DNA of 64,000 nucleotides from CAVWDU01 sp963753815 (GCA_963753815.1 CAVWDU010000003.1:992001-1056000); one strand, 5' to 3'. Shown: positions 8,161 to 18,319, numbered from the stretch's first letter. The notes: generated by a model from the letters alone, not told the origin. A program made the numbers and translations.

Positions 8161-9029
8161 GAATCGCGCAGCAAAGCGCCGCGTTCGGCATTGACGTATG
8201 TGCCTACGCGATCATGAGTAACCACTTTCATCTCGTCATTCGGGTCGATCTGTCGAGCGCGAAGACCTGGAGCGATGAGGCGGTGATCCACCGCTGGACC
8301 CGGTTGTTCAAAGGGCCGATCCTGGTCCAGCAGTGGCTGGCGGGCGAGACGTCTCCCCAGCGCAATGGGACACGGTGAAAGCCATCGCGGCCGTGTGGCG
8401 CCGACGCCTCACCGATATTAGCTGGTACATGCGCTGTCTCAACGAGCAGATTGCCCGGCGAGCCAACGCGGAAGATGACTGCACGGGCCGCTTCTGGGAG
8501 GGACGCTTCAAAAGCAAGGCCCTGCTGGATGAGGCTGCGGTGCTAGCGTGCATGGCCTATGTCGACCTGAACCCGATTCGAGCGGGCCTGGCGACCTCGC
8601 TGGCCGATTCCGACTTTACGTCGGTGCAACAGCGTGTACACCCGCTTCCACAGGAGGAAGGCGTAGAAGCGACAGGCCATCGCCGGGCTTTTTTGCACAT
8701 GATACCGCTGGCGCCGTTTACAGGCGACCCAGCCTGTGCCCGGTCGTGCGGACCCGCGCTGCCCATACGGCGTGGCGACTACATTAGGCTGGTGGGGCAA
8801 CTGGCCGCATAGCAGTACCGGGTAAACGGGGCGTGATACCAAGGACTGTGAACCGATTCTCCAGCGCCTCGTACTCTCGCCCGACCAGTGGCGATTGCTT
8901 TCGCTAATTGTACAGGCGGCCGGCCTGTCGGCCGTAGGGAGTCCGGGTCAACTGCGCCATTTCTGCAACGACACCGGGCGAAAGCGGCTGCCCCCGCTGG
9001 GGGTGCTGAAGCAAGTGTACCCGCTGTAA
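8013..9029 (+). pseudogene. REP-associated tyrosine (Y1/HUH) transposase, RAYT, several frameshifts
   Basis: The N-terminal part has the Y1-transposase signature: YYHCISRCVRRAFLC, then SNHFHLVI with the HUH histidines. After a frame change at about 8335 comes the helix with the presumed catalytic Tyr region (WYMRCLNEQIARRAN, GRFWEGRFK, YVDLNPIRAGLA). Two more frame changes near 8797 and 8853 separate the typical RAYT tail (TGRIAVPGKRGVIPRTV, then PILQRLVLSPDQW). The end at 9029 follows KQVYPL. Family members act on short palindromic REP sequences as single-strand transposases, and matching GGACACCCAC palindromes surround this gene. A duplicated 5' stub lies at 7752-7900. It is inactive as read. 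Confidence 0.8.
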
Positions 9030-9262
9030 TCCATTCACTCATGCCCCACGACCCCGTCTGTCTTCAACAGTCACGCGAACCTTTGTTTCAGCGTGCTCGA
9101 ATGACCCTGCGTACACCTATGCCAGATAGCTCCATTCACTGAGTTTTCGCAAGTACACCACGGAGAAAGATTAGGGTTGTGACGGCGGACGTATCGACGT
9201 ATGGGCGAGCGTTGGGGTGGGTGTCCAGTGTACTGCTCCTCGAACAATGGCAATGCGCTCAG

Positions 9263-9474
9263 GCTTTCAGGCAGATTCGCAGTCAAGGCGCCGCTTTGAA
9301 GGCAGGCTGGTTGCCTGTCGAAAAGTGGCAACGCCGACTGCGGGTTTGCCTGAAAGCTCCCGTAGGGCGGGCCCTGAAACGTCCAGAGCAAGGGGGCGGC
9401 CATCCGTTTGCGTCGCTTGCTAATGACTATGGCCATTACCTGCGCGACGCGCCTTGCTCTGAACGTTTCAGAGC
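9263..9474. other. Two adjacent foldbacks, structured non-coding region
   Basis: Hairpin 1 (9263-9357) pairs gctttcaggca...cgcagtc with its imperfect reverse complement. Hairpin 2 pairs 9371-9393 with 9452-9474 (23 bp, two mismatches); inside it gcgtcgc pairs with gcgacgc and taatg with catta. No convincing gene lies in the 9030-9660 gap. The structure could be a non-autonomous palindromic element of the nearby RAYT or a structured RNA; the sequence alone does not decide. Confidence 0.5.
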
Positions 9475-9660
9475 TCCGCTGAGCACGATTGCCGTTATTC
9501 AGAGGTGCCTTAGCTATGCGAGCTATACTTGAACGGTGCGAGGAATTCCGGGATTCGGTCATGCACTTGGCTTGAACTCTGTCGTCAGGCCTACGATCGG
9601 TCGGTTTCATGGACAATTCCAAGCAGGTTTTAATCAAGTAATCGATAGGTGCAATTGAAG

Positions 9661-10428
9661 ATGCAGACGTTCGGAGGATTGATTTGGTCAGTCTTGGCGC
9701 TTACGTTGCTACAGACTTTGAGTCCTATGAGTTTCGGCGCCAATTGGGAACTGCCCTTCGCGACAACCCGGGTTATTGCCGAAACCTGTATCGGGAAACT
9801 GCGGCTTGAGGTCGCCCCCTCCGGCGGTGAACAGATCTATTGGCGGGCGACGCTCAGGTTGCAAAACGGCGCTCCTTTTCCTGGCTACTTTCGGCTCTCG
9901 GTCAAACAACCAATGAAGTCAGGGTCGCCTTTCTATCGAAGGTACCCCGGTCACAACGCGGTGCTTTCGCAGGGAGTTAAGGGCGGCTTCAGGTTGAAAA
10001 AAGCAGGGCGCCCCGACTGCAAAATCAAAGTCACGGACTACGGTTTGGCGCTGACCCCCTCGGGCGATACAAACGGTATCGGGGGTTTAATCGCGCCATT
10101 GTTGCTGGCCTATGACGAGGAGACGAACTCTGAAGACGAATATACCTGGGGACAGGAGTCACCAGAAGTAAGCGATGAAGCGGACTGGGGAGTCTGGGCT
10201 GCCTTGATGTACCCCGTAGACCAGTGGAATGCAGCTTTAGAGGTATTGGCCGGAGGTAACGACCCGTCCAACCCTCCCGATGTAGGTGAATCTAAGGATG
10301 ACGATCTGATCGATGAAGACGGGGACGGCTATGACGATCGGGATCGCAACCGCAATGGTGAAGTCAGCAAGACCGAAATTGAGATGTACGCTTTCCGACA
10401 CGTAAGGCGGCTGCTGGGTCTGGACTAG
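9661..10428 (+). CDS. Secreted protein with C-terminal EF-hand-like calcium loops, function unknown
   Basis: About 255 residues with a signal peptide (MQTFGGLIWSVLALTLL...SFGA). The middle is not recognised. The C-terminal 45 residues contain DEDGDGYDDRDR, directly followed by DRNRNGEVSKTE. The latter matches the canonical EF-hand loop (D1, N3, N5, G6, V8, E12), and the former is a thrombospondin-3/dockerin-like Asp repeat. It then ends in a helix (EMYAFRHVRRLLGLD). Calcium binding outside the cytoplasm is therefore likely. I prefer the ATG at 9661; a GTG at 9649 is in frame. It is flanked by REP-like repeats and intact, unlike most island genes. Confidence 0.7.
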   Translation: MQTFGGLIWSVLALTLLQTLSPMSFGANWELPFATTRVIAETCIGKLRLEVAPSGGEQIYWRATLRLQNGAPFPGYFRLSVKQPMKSGSPFYRRYPGHNAVLSQGVKGGFRLKKAGRPDCKIKVTDYGLALTPSGDTNGIGGLIAPLLLAYDEETNSEDEYTWGQESPEVSDEADWGVWAALMYPVDQWNAALEVLAGGNDPSNPPDVGESKDDDLIDEDGDGYDDRDRNRNGEVSKTEIEMYAFRHVRRLLGLD

Positions 10429-10517
10429 CCCGACCCCGGGCGGTACTGAACACAACAGGAGGCCCATTTATCTGCCCGCTGGACAGACCTGGTCCCGGAC
10501 TGGAGGACACTAAGCAG

Positions 10518-10639
10518 AGCACTAAGCAGGACACCCACCCCAAAATTTGGCTTACCCGGCATAGCACTAAGCAGGACACCCACCCCAAAATTTGGCTTAC
10601 CCGGCATTGACGATTACTGGTGGGTGTCCAGCCTAGGCA
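10518..10639. repeat. REP/BIME-like element with duplicated 45-bp unit
   Basis: Two exact 45-bp tandem copies (10518-10562 and 10563-10607) each contain aggacacccaccccaaaatt. They are followed by ggtgggtgtccagcctaggc. GGACACCCACC and GGTGGGTGTCC are perfect inverted repeats of 11 bp. A single-unit version of the same composite recurs at 17252-17326. Confidence 0.8.
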
Positions 10640-10900
10640 TTAGTGCCGCCAATCGGGCCATGAAATCCACCGGCGGATGGCCGCCCCGCTCGAAGGCCAC
10701 CTGGGTCGTCCCATGCCCAAAGCATTCGCTGCGCTCATGGGGCAAGCTTTGCCGGTACGGGGTCTTCACGGCATAGAGAACCTTGCCGGTGGAACTGAGG
10801 GATAGACGGGGATGGCGACAGCGGAGCGGGCGATGTACCGGCAAAGTCGCTCCCGCTGCCCGCCGTTCGCCATACCCCGTCTCAAAGGCCGCTGTGCCGC
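10640..10900 (-). pseudogene. IS91-family transposase fragment
   Basis: Complement-strand reading gives, with frame changes, ERLCRYIARSAVA, then LSLSSTGKVLYAVKTPYR and, after a short insertion, GTTQVAFE and DFMARLAALMPR. This is the order of the IS91/Y2 transposase core (ERLCRYI.RP, LKTPYRDGTTHV, DFIARLAAL). Between TPYR and GTTQV lies an inserted palindrome-like segment (10711-10741) that also occurs in the other IS91 remnant. There is no N- or C-terminus, so it is a dead fragment. Confidence 0.65.
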
Positions 10901-11356
10901 GACACTTTTTGGAAACGCGGTACGCGGGTTGTGCAGGCTGGGTTTTCGTTTTCAGGATGCACTTGGGATTGAAGCTTGGAATGCGCTCGACATACCGCCA
11001 AAGGCAGAATCCGAGCTGGCGGGCCGATGACCGTCGTGACCGGGATCATGCTGCGGTCAGGAAGGGCTAGCGCCAGTTCGATGGCACCTTCGGGTAAACG
11101 ACTCAATAAAAATCATCGTGCCTATCCATCCTCGCCCACAGTGCCGGGCACGCAGTCAAAAAAGGGCATGAGGGTTCAGCGCTCCGGTGTAAATCCCAAT
11201 CACAGGATTGTCGCAATTCCATGTGCACTCCGGAACGCGCTCCAGCATTGACTTAAATCAAGCAAGGGTAGCAGCAGCGGTCTAGAATCCATCGATTAAG
11301 ATGCCGAATGCGACTGCATCTCGCGTGTCGGAACCTCCGCAAAGGGGGCTGTTCGC
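10901..11356. other. Gap with no recognised gene
   Basis: Short open frames exist on both strands but none shows a recognisable motif or a convincing ribosome binding site. The last 20 bases hold the AAAGGGGG ribosome binding site of the gene starting at 11357. Confidence 0.4.
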
Positions 11357-14300
11357 ATGAAATATATCAAGAAATGGTGGTGGGCCTGGGCGGTGAGTAT
11401 TCTCGCGCTGGGCACGGTTGTCGTCAGCCTTTACAATCCGAAACCGGGGCCTGCTGTGTTCGATTTCAACGACGGGACGGTGCAGGGGTGGACCTTTGAC
11501 GGCGTCTACAGTGATGCAGGCAAAAAGTTCAACGGCAAGTATTTCCCAACGACGATCTTGAAGAATTTACAGGGTGAGTTGGTTTTCTTTCCCAATCAAC
11601 TGGGTTTGGCGCTCAATCAAGCGGGTTTCCCAAAAGACAAGCGCATTCTGGCGTGTCGACCTGATTTCACCAAATCTGGGACCAGCGTGGAACGGCATAA
11701 AGTGCATTGAGGTTTCTGTTCGCGATCAAATCGGCTTGGTCGATTCGGTATTGGAAGTACGAACGTTCGTTCGGTATTCCGTCGGTGGTCAAACGTCGGA
11801 AGTCCCGGCCGTGTCCTCATTCAACCCCACACTGCTCCATGACAAATGGACGGTGGTGAGCGACAAGACTAACATCCCCTCCGACGCGCAAAAACTGCTC
11901 AACATCATCGTGAGAGTAAGAGGGCGGTGGGCCACCCCGGGGTGCGCCAGTCATCCAACTGTATGAGGGGCAGGTCTATCTCAACGATGTCACCAAGATC
12001 TACTTGACTTTATTTGACAATGGAAAGGTAAATGCGATGCCCGCTCCCATTATCGATCGACTGAGCCCGACCATACGGCTGGCCCGGCGGGACATCGCCA
12101 AGCGGCACCCCATCACGGGACGCTGGTGATCATTCATGGCCGGCACTTTCACCCCACCGCCGAGATGACCCGTAATCGGGTCCGCTTCACCGCCTCCGCT
12201 GGCGGGATGGTGCCAGCCACGGTGGAATGGGCTTCGATCAACGAGATCGATTATCAGGCAGACGGTATCATGGTGAGCGACGCGACAGCGCCCGGTGGCC
12301 TCGATGGCCCGCGCGGCATCGCGGTCAACAGCGCGACTGGCGACCTCTACATTGCAGACACCGAAAACGACCGCATTCTTCGCCGCACGTCCAGCGGGAG
12401 ACTGAGCAGTTGGGGAACAGCCGGGGCGGGTGATGGTCAATTCAACCGGCCGACAGGGATAGCGGTGGATGCGAGCGGTCATGTCTATGTCGCCGACACC
12501 ATGAACCATCGCATCCAAAAGTTCACATCAAGTGGTGGTTTCGTGACGGCATGGGGCACGCACGGCAGCGGGGCCGGCGAGTTTGACGCCCCGACCGATG
12601 TGGAGATGCTTGACGGGCAGATCGGCAGTCAGGTCTTCGTGTATGTTGCCGACAGCAACAATCACAGAGTCGCGCGGACGAACGGAACCGGGCACTGGCA
12701 ACGCAGCTTCTGGCCCCCGCGGACGCCGGACGAATTCTTGGCGTCTGCGCCCGCGCCTACGGTTTCGTGTACGCCACGGATCCGGCCCGGCGGCGCATCT
12801 ACAAATGGGCATGGCACGGCCCGTTCAACGGCTACTACGGCGACCCGGGCCCGCACAACCTCGCCGTCGTGGATGTCGGCTTTCGCATGGGGATCGAGCA
12901 GGACTTCGACGGCTACGTCTACATTTCCGACAATGCGGGGCGGAAGGTTCGGAAATACGATCCGTTCGATCCCACTTTCCGTGAAATCTCGACCTTCGGG
13001 CTGACCGTGCCATCCACGCCGGGACCGACCCCGCCCGAGGAGTTCGTCGATCCCGTGGATGTGGCCGTCTCCGACCTCAAGGTAGCTTATATCGTCGACA
13101 GGGCGCGCAAGCAGGTGGTGCGCTACACGCCTACGGATTCACAGGAACTGTGGGTGCATGTGCCTGCAGGTGCCGCGAGCGGGAATCTTGAAGCGGCCAC
13201 CGATGATGGAACCGATACCTGCCACTTCAACGTCCTGGTTATGGGGCAACTCGATCTGGTCAACGCGCACATGACCCAGGGGCTCGTCGAATATCCGCCC
13301 GTCGCTGGAAAACGGACCGCGATCCGGTATCAATTCTCGCACCTCCGGTGCGACGTCGTTGGACTATTACTCATGGGGCTCTCCGGTCTACGACAGTGCG
13401 GTCTGCCGCGTCCTCAAAAATGGGACAGAAGTGCACCGCATCGACGGCGAAGTCGTGTTCCTGACAATGACAGGCGGCTTCTTGAGCTTCGAAAACTCTT
13501 TCGAATCCGCTTCGAGATTCCACCTTGGATCGTCTCCGACGAAGACACCTACCGTTTCAACGTCACGCTGACGCGGACCGGACCTTTCCCGTTCAACGAC
13601 ACGCGGGATTTCCCGGGTGCAGCGGGTGAAGTCTTCCGGCGTCGCGAGCATTACCGCATCATGGCTTCTCCGGTCAGTCACATGCGGCATGACGGAACGC
13701 GCGTCGGCGCGGGGAGCATGACGCCCGCACTTTTCTATCTCGGCAGTGACATTGGCCACATGGTCGATTGGCTGGATCACGCGCAGCTGTACGCAGGTTA
13801 TGCGCATTACAATCGCATATTTCCGGTGCGCCACAGTTTTGGTGACATCTCCGAATGGGGCATCTGGGTGAATAACACCATGCACAACGGCATCAACAGT
13901 GACGGCGAGGTCCGGGGGATGCTGGAAATTCTGGAATACACCCGCCGCGACATCAACGAGGGGGGCGGACCGAATTACGATTATATGCTCGGCATTGTTG
14001 ACCGGCGGGAAGTCGTTGGCGATCAGGATTGGGCCGGCGTCACGAGCGATGCCTGGCGCTCGGCATTGATTTCGGTGGGCAATAACCTGAGCGGGAACCC
14101 TGCGCAAGATGTGGGCGCGATCATCGCTCACGAATTGCTCCATCAGCATGGGCTGCACCATCAGAGTACCAACGAATTCTGCAACACGTCCCAGGATGCT
14201 TGGAACTCGGTGACCCGTGAGTTCGTGCTGGACCCGGTGACCCTGCGCTATCAGCCGCCTGAGGGTAGCAGTAGAACCTCCGACTTCTCCGACCGGAACG

Positions 14301-15884
14301 CGTTCGCCGATTGCAGTAGCGGGGGCGTCCCGGGAACTTACGATCAGCTCTATGATGCCCTTGCAAACCCGTATCCGGTGGCGATCCACGCGCGCGAGGC
14401 ACGAATGACGGTCGGAGAGCGCCCGCGCAACGCGGGCCGGAACTTCACGCTGATCGGACACTATGACCGTAGGAGCGGATTCGTCCGCACTGCATCCTGG
14501 GGTGGGCCGCGGAGACACACCGGTAACGCCAGACATGGCCGACGGCGAGGGCACACTCCGGTTCTTGATTCCGGCCGAAACGAGTTCTGCGCTGGCGGGT
14601 ACGCCTGTCATTTGGCTTACGCACTATGCGTTTGGCAGGTGGATCGACAACGCTGGACAACGAGACCGCCACCGTCAGTGTTACCTGCCCATATCACGAT
14701 GCCACCGCGTACGTCGTCCTGTTCCTGATGATCAGCCGGTGTGGGAAGCGGCTGTGCCGGTTCAAGGACCGACGGTGAAGCTGCTCTCGCCATCGGGCGG
14801 CGAAGAAGTGGAAGCGAGCGACACCCTCCTGGCCGAATGGGAGGCGAAGCATCCGGAGGACCTGCCGATGGACTATCGTGTCTCCGTCAGCACCGACGAC
14901 GGCAAGACTTTCCGACCGCTCGCCGTTGGCTGCCGGGAGACAAGTTACAATTGGCAGGTTGGACTGGCCGCGCGCAGCGGGCGTGTTCGCTTGCGTGTCG
15001 TCGCATCGGACGGGTTCAATCAGGCAGAAGACGTCTCTGACGATATTCTGGTTGGCGACGTCGCCCGCCGCGTAGCAATCGTGCAGCCGAGGTGCGGCGA
15101 AGTCATCCCCGAGGGGCAGACCTTGTTGCTGACGGCCATCGCCAACGACCTCGAAACCGGTGCGATCAACCTCACCACCTCCAATACGCGGTGGCGCCTC
15201 GATGGCGAGATTATCCTTGGCATGGGCAATGACATCGAGATCGGAGAGATCGAGTCGACGACTCCGCGGGGCACAGTGACGACACCGCCGCCTGTTGGCG
15301 AGCACCTTCTCAGTGTGGAAGTAAGTCCGGCTTCGGGCGACCCGGTCACGGATGATATCCCGATCGAGATCGCCGCTGATAGCGACCGTGACGGTGTGCC
15401 CGACCGTGTGGAAATTGCCCGCGGCGAAGATCCGAACGATCCCGGCAACCGCGCTAGCGTGGCGCCTGTCTACCCCTTTGGACAGTGGCAGTTCGACCAC
15501 CAGCGAAAGCATAATTTTGTTCCAGATTGCCCACCTACTTGCCGGCACCGTCTCAGTGGAATTGGGCTTCATCGACGAAACCGGGAGACCACTGTCAGAT
15601 ATCCGATCGTGGTGGACAATGGAACGACCCAAAAGACGGTGCGAACAGACACGAACGGGCGGGCGCGTATGGAAATTGGCGGGCTCGAAAGCATTCAGGT
15701 GACGATCAGGGCCAAAGGAAATACCGACCGCGCTTTTGGCATCTGCTACCTCCGCGTTGCGCACGGGTCACCGCTTACCGAAACCGTCATAGAAGCGCAT
15801 GCGTGGGTGAGTCGACGCCGCGGTTGGTGGCTTTTGAGCAGGGAATCGCAGGGTACGGTGTCCATCAACGCGGCAAGCCGATGA
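11357..15884 (+). pseudogene. Large secreted IPT/NHL-repeat protein with a metzincin-type zinc motif, many frameshifts
   Basis: Several frames together give one protein of about 1500 residues. It starts with a signal/anchor segment (KKWWWAWAVSILALG), then a lectin-like region, then an IPT/TIG domain (PAPIIDRLSPTIR, GTLVIIHGRHFHPT). NHL beta-propeller repeats follow (GPRGIAVNSATGDLYIADTE, RPTGIAVDASGHVYVADTMN). The central region has HELLHQHGLHH (14129-14161), which fits HExxHxxGxxH of metzincin metallopeptidases. The C-terminal part has Ig-like strands and a calcium-type Asp repeat (DSDRDGVPDRVE). The frame changes near 11660, 11935, 12120, 12755, 13345, 13500, 14500, 14650-14715 and 15500-15600. 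As read it cannot make a full product. It was probably an extracellular calcium-dependent protease or adhesin. Confidence 0.75.
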
Positions 15885-16568
15885 AAATCCGTGGTGCCAA
15901 GGCCTGGTCCGGAAGCTCGCCTCAAATGACACTCCCGAAGCTCACCCACCGGTTGCTCGGGCGCATGAAGATGGCTTCGACCCGTCTTCAGGTCATAGAA
16001 AACGCGAAGGACACCGATCAATAGACGACGAACAGTCTTTGGCAGAGTATTTAGATGGATTAGTTGTATCAGGCGGCATTGAGATGTGGGCGATCAAAGA
16101 CAGTCCAAGACGTACGCAAGCGCACCGCCGCTGTGCCGATGCAACAGACTGGCGTGATTTCTGAATGGGGATCGAAGAAGAGACGCAAAACCGGGAACGA
16201 GGAGCCACCGGCCACGAAGGCGGTATCCGACAACTGCTATAGGTATAAGGCATATAAATAGCATGTTTAGAGAGATCCCTTCGCTGATTCTATCGACAGG
16301 ATCTGCTGATCTGTCAAAGTTCCCGGTTATTGACACGAAAATTTTTAACATGCCACTGAGCATGCCATTCAAATCTGTTCATTCCTTAACGGGTGCACGC
16401 AACAGCTCACGCCACGCGGTTTTCACTGGCCTCCTTGCTGGTGGTAGTGCTTGTTGTGCTGGAGTCCTTCCCAGCGAAAAGAGGCAATGTACCCAAGGGC
16501 ACCCTCTCTTGATGCTTTACATGCCCCAGACCAGCTTGTCTACCGCTTCGCGGTCTCACCTTCTCAAT
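15885..16568. other. Gap downstream of the NHL/metzincin pseudogene, no recognised gene
   Basis: One frame of the pseudogene region continues to 16024 (ends QVIENAKDTDQ) and may be its true C-terminus after one more frameshift. From 16025 to 16568 I see no motif-bearing reading frame. The stretch is more AT-rich than its surroundings around 16230-16400. Confidence 0.35.
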
Positions 16569-16880
16569 TCACCTTGTCTCAGGTGGCACCCTGGTTGGCG
16601 GGACCAGGAGGGGCCGGGCAGGTGCATCCTGTTTATTCTCGCAAAGATCAGCCAGGATTTGGTCGATGACGTCCTGGTCTTCGATGCAGGCGAAAGCCCG
16701 CCCCGCGAGCGCAGCGAGTGCTTTGGGTACGCCTGGGCCTTCATAATTCGCACAATCCGTCCGCTGGCCACACCTGATCCCGGACTGGAGCGGGTGGCCA
16801 AGGCCAACGGCTTTTCTCTCCACGCCGGGGTCAGCTGTGAGGGGAATCAGAAAGACAAGCGTGAGCCCCGGGCGGCGTTC
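16569..16880 (-). pseudogene. Rearranged IS91-family transposase remnant
   Basis: The complement of 16569-16690 reads ACIEDQDVIDQILADL...PPTRVPPE, the C-terminal part of IS91-type transposases (normally IACIEDP.VI..IL.HL). The plus strand at 16795-16870 reads KANGFSLHAGVSCEGNQKDK, the central IS91 segment (GFSLHAGV....Q..K). The two parts lie on opposite strands, so the element was inverted internally. A short palindrome-like segment (16704-16730) interrupts it, related to the one inside the 10.7-kb fragment. It is not functional. Confidence 0.6.
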
Positions 16881-17039
16881 CGCTGTGTACCCGACAAAGC
16901 GGGGCAGGCCCTCGGTACATTTAGTTGGCTAGATAGCCAGCTCTTATTTTGTAGCCTTCATCAAAATCAATTTCGTAGCTACGGCTAATTACGTCCCTAT
17001 ACTGTATATGAAGTACGGAAGATACAATCTGTCCACACT

Positions 17040-17294
17040 TTAGCCCGGTGGCGAGTAGTATGAACCGAATTTCACTTCCTGATCGAAGTTCACCGAATCG
17101 GGTAAGTCGGCAATATATTCGCGGCCCTCCAAATTGATGACGATCTCAAATTCAGCTGGATTGAATTCTTCCCAGTCATTGGCGTGGATGATGAGATAGA
17201 ACTTATCTTCGGCAATGGATTCGGGTGGTTCATCGCTGACCGGGATAGACGCTACGCAGGACACCCACCCCAAAAAATTTTGCTTACCCCGCAT
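17040..17294 (-). CDS. Hypothetical protein fragment, 5' end replaced by a REP-like repeat
   Basis: The open frame (84 codons) has an acidic, natural-looking C-terminal part (FYLIIHANDWEEFNPAEFEIVI...YIADLPDSVNF). Its first about 15 codons are read from the GGACACCCACC repeat at 17252-17294, so the original start is probably lost. No family is recognised. It may be the remnant of a small cytosolic protein. Confidence 0.35.
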   Translation of the reverse strand: MRGKQNFLGWVSCVASIPVSDEPPESIAEDKFYLIIHANDWEEFNPAEFEIVINLEGREYIADLPDSVNFDQEVKFGSYYSPPG

Positions 17295-17426
17295 TGACGA
17301 TTACTGGTGGGTGTCCAGCCTAGGCATCCTGATGGGTGTCCAGCCTAGGCATCCTGGTTTGTGTCCAGCCTAGGCACACTGGTGGGTGTCCAGCCTAGGC
17401 ACACTGGTGGGTGTCCAGCCTAGGCA
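17252..17426. repeat. REP-like composite followed by five tandem 25-26-bp repeats
   Basis: The first part (17252-17326) matches the composite at 10563-10639. After it, ctggtgggtgtccagcctag-type units run head to tail: 17301-17326, 17327-17351, 17352-17376, 17377-17401 and 17402-17426. The last two are identical and the others differ by one to three bases. No unique spacers separate them, so this is not a CRISPR array. The amplified unit is the right arm of the REP-like palindrome. Confidence 0.85.
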
Positions 17427-17603
17427 AGCCTGGGCACGTGCAGGCGTTCAGGGTTTTGACGTCGGTTTGTTCGCTTTTCGTCGCGCTACAAAAGCTGGAC
17501 AGCTACAAAAGTTCTGGTCGGGTTGCAAGAGGGAGAGCGTAGACGGGTGTGAGACTCCCGCAGTGGCGGTGCTCACAACCCAAAACCCACGGAGACAATT
17601 CAA

Positions 17604-17730
17604 ATGGCAGACGCAGGCAACCCCCCTGCTCAACATCGCAATTCTCGGCTCATTCATGGTGGCGGGCATCCGCGAACTCGGTCAGGTCAACCAGACACTG
17701 ACCCCTGAGATCGACAACGACCAGCGATAG
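17604..17730 (+). CDS. Candidate small hydrophobic protein, possibly frameshifted
   Basis: An ATG at 17604 follows GGAGA at 8-bp spacing. After MADAGNP, a run of six C shifts the frame; with five C the product would be a 41-residue peptide with a hydrophobic core (LLNIAILGSFMVAGI) ending TPEIDNDQR at 17730. As read, the ATG frame stops after 34 codons. A hairpin terminator follows at 17763. Ribosome binding site, hydrophobic segment and terminator together make a small transcribed gene plausible, but no family is recognised. Confidence 0.3.
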
Positions 17731-17762
17731 CAAGCTGGCGCTGTACCTACGGCGACAACGCT

Positions 17763-17789
17763 GCCGTCCGGGCGCAATGCCCGGGCGGC
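17763..17789 (+). terminator. Hairpin terminator
   Basis: An 11-bp stem (gccgtccgggc/gcccgggcggc, one mismatch) with a 5-base loop, followed by a pyrimidine-rich cctctctcc. It lies 33 bases after the end of the candidate small gene. Confidence 0.5.
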
Positions 17790-18319
17790 CCTCTCTCCAC
17801 AGTGCACATGCGACCTGCTCGTATTATGGGTACCGGCGCTGGTGTTCAAATCCACCATCGTTAAGGCCAAGCTCAACGTTTCCAACCGTCATCGCAGCCC
17901 GCATGAGACTTTCGCATGGTCTTGGCTAGCCCGGGGCGGACTGGGGAGTGAATTGAAAGACCTGCTTTGAGGGAAACCGACGACTAAGCAGGATTCAATA
18001 TCAGGCCCACGGCCCTTTTATCTCCGCCCCCTATCACCCGAGCCGGCCTTCTGGCCGGTGGATCGAGTTCGACAACGTATCCGCGACAGGCGCTGGTGCT
18101 GACGCGTGCAGTGGTAGCCCGCGACCCGGACGCGGCGGGGTAATGATGGACACGGGCCGGATGTCCGCGATGCTGACAAGTGGTTGTTGACATGGGTTGG
18201 GCAACAAGTGGACGACTGTCGTAATAAACAACACGGCCTAACCGCCGAGTGCGTATGACTGTTCACTGGTTACGAATTCATTCAGCGAAACTGATCTTCT
18301 ATTTTTTTCAAGGCTGCGC
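17790..18319. other. Gap before the cbb3 cluster, no recognised gene
   Basis: Nothing here reads as a known protein or RNA. The last about 60 bases are AT-rich (gaaactgatcttctattttt) and may hold the promoter of the former ccoS/ccoN genes. Confidence 0.4.

Noticed and set aside
9071..9637. 188-codon minus-strand frame in the gap before the EF-hand gene
   Set aside because: It runs through two strong hairpins and has no motif or ribosome binding site.
13388..14611. 407-codon antisense frame opposite the NHL/metzincin pseudogene
   Set aside because: The plus strand carries the recognisable domains and zinc motif; the antisense product has none.
16263..16988. 241-codon plus-strand frame as a gene
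   Set aside because: Only a central IS91-like segment (NGFSLHAGV) is recognisable and the rest crosses an inverted IS91 piece, so it is a chance open frame over remnants.
17301..17426. CRISPR array
   Set aside because: The 25-bp units are directly adjacent with no spacers, and no cas genes are nearby.
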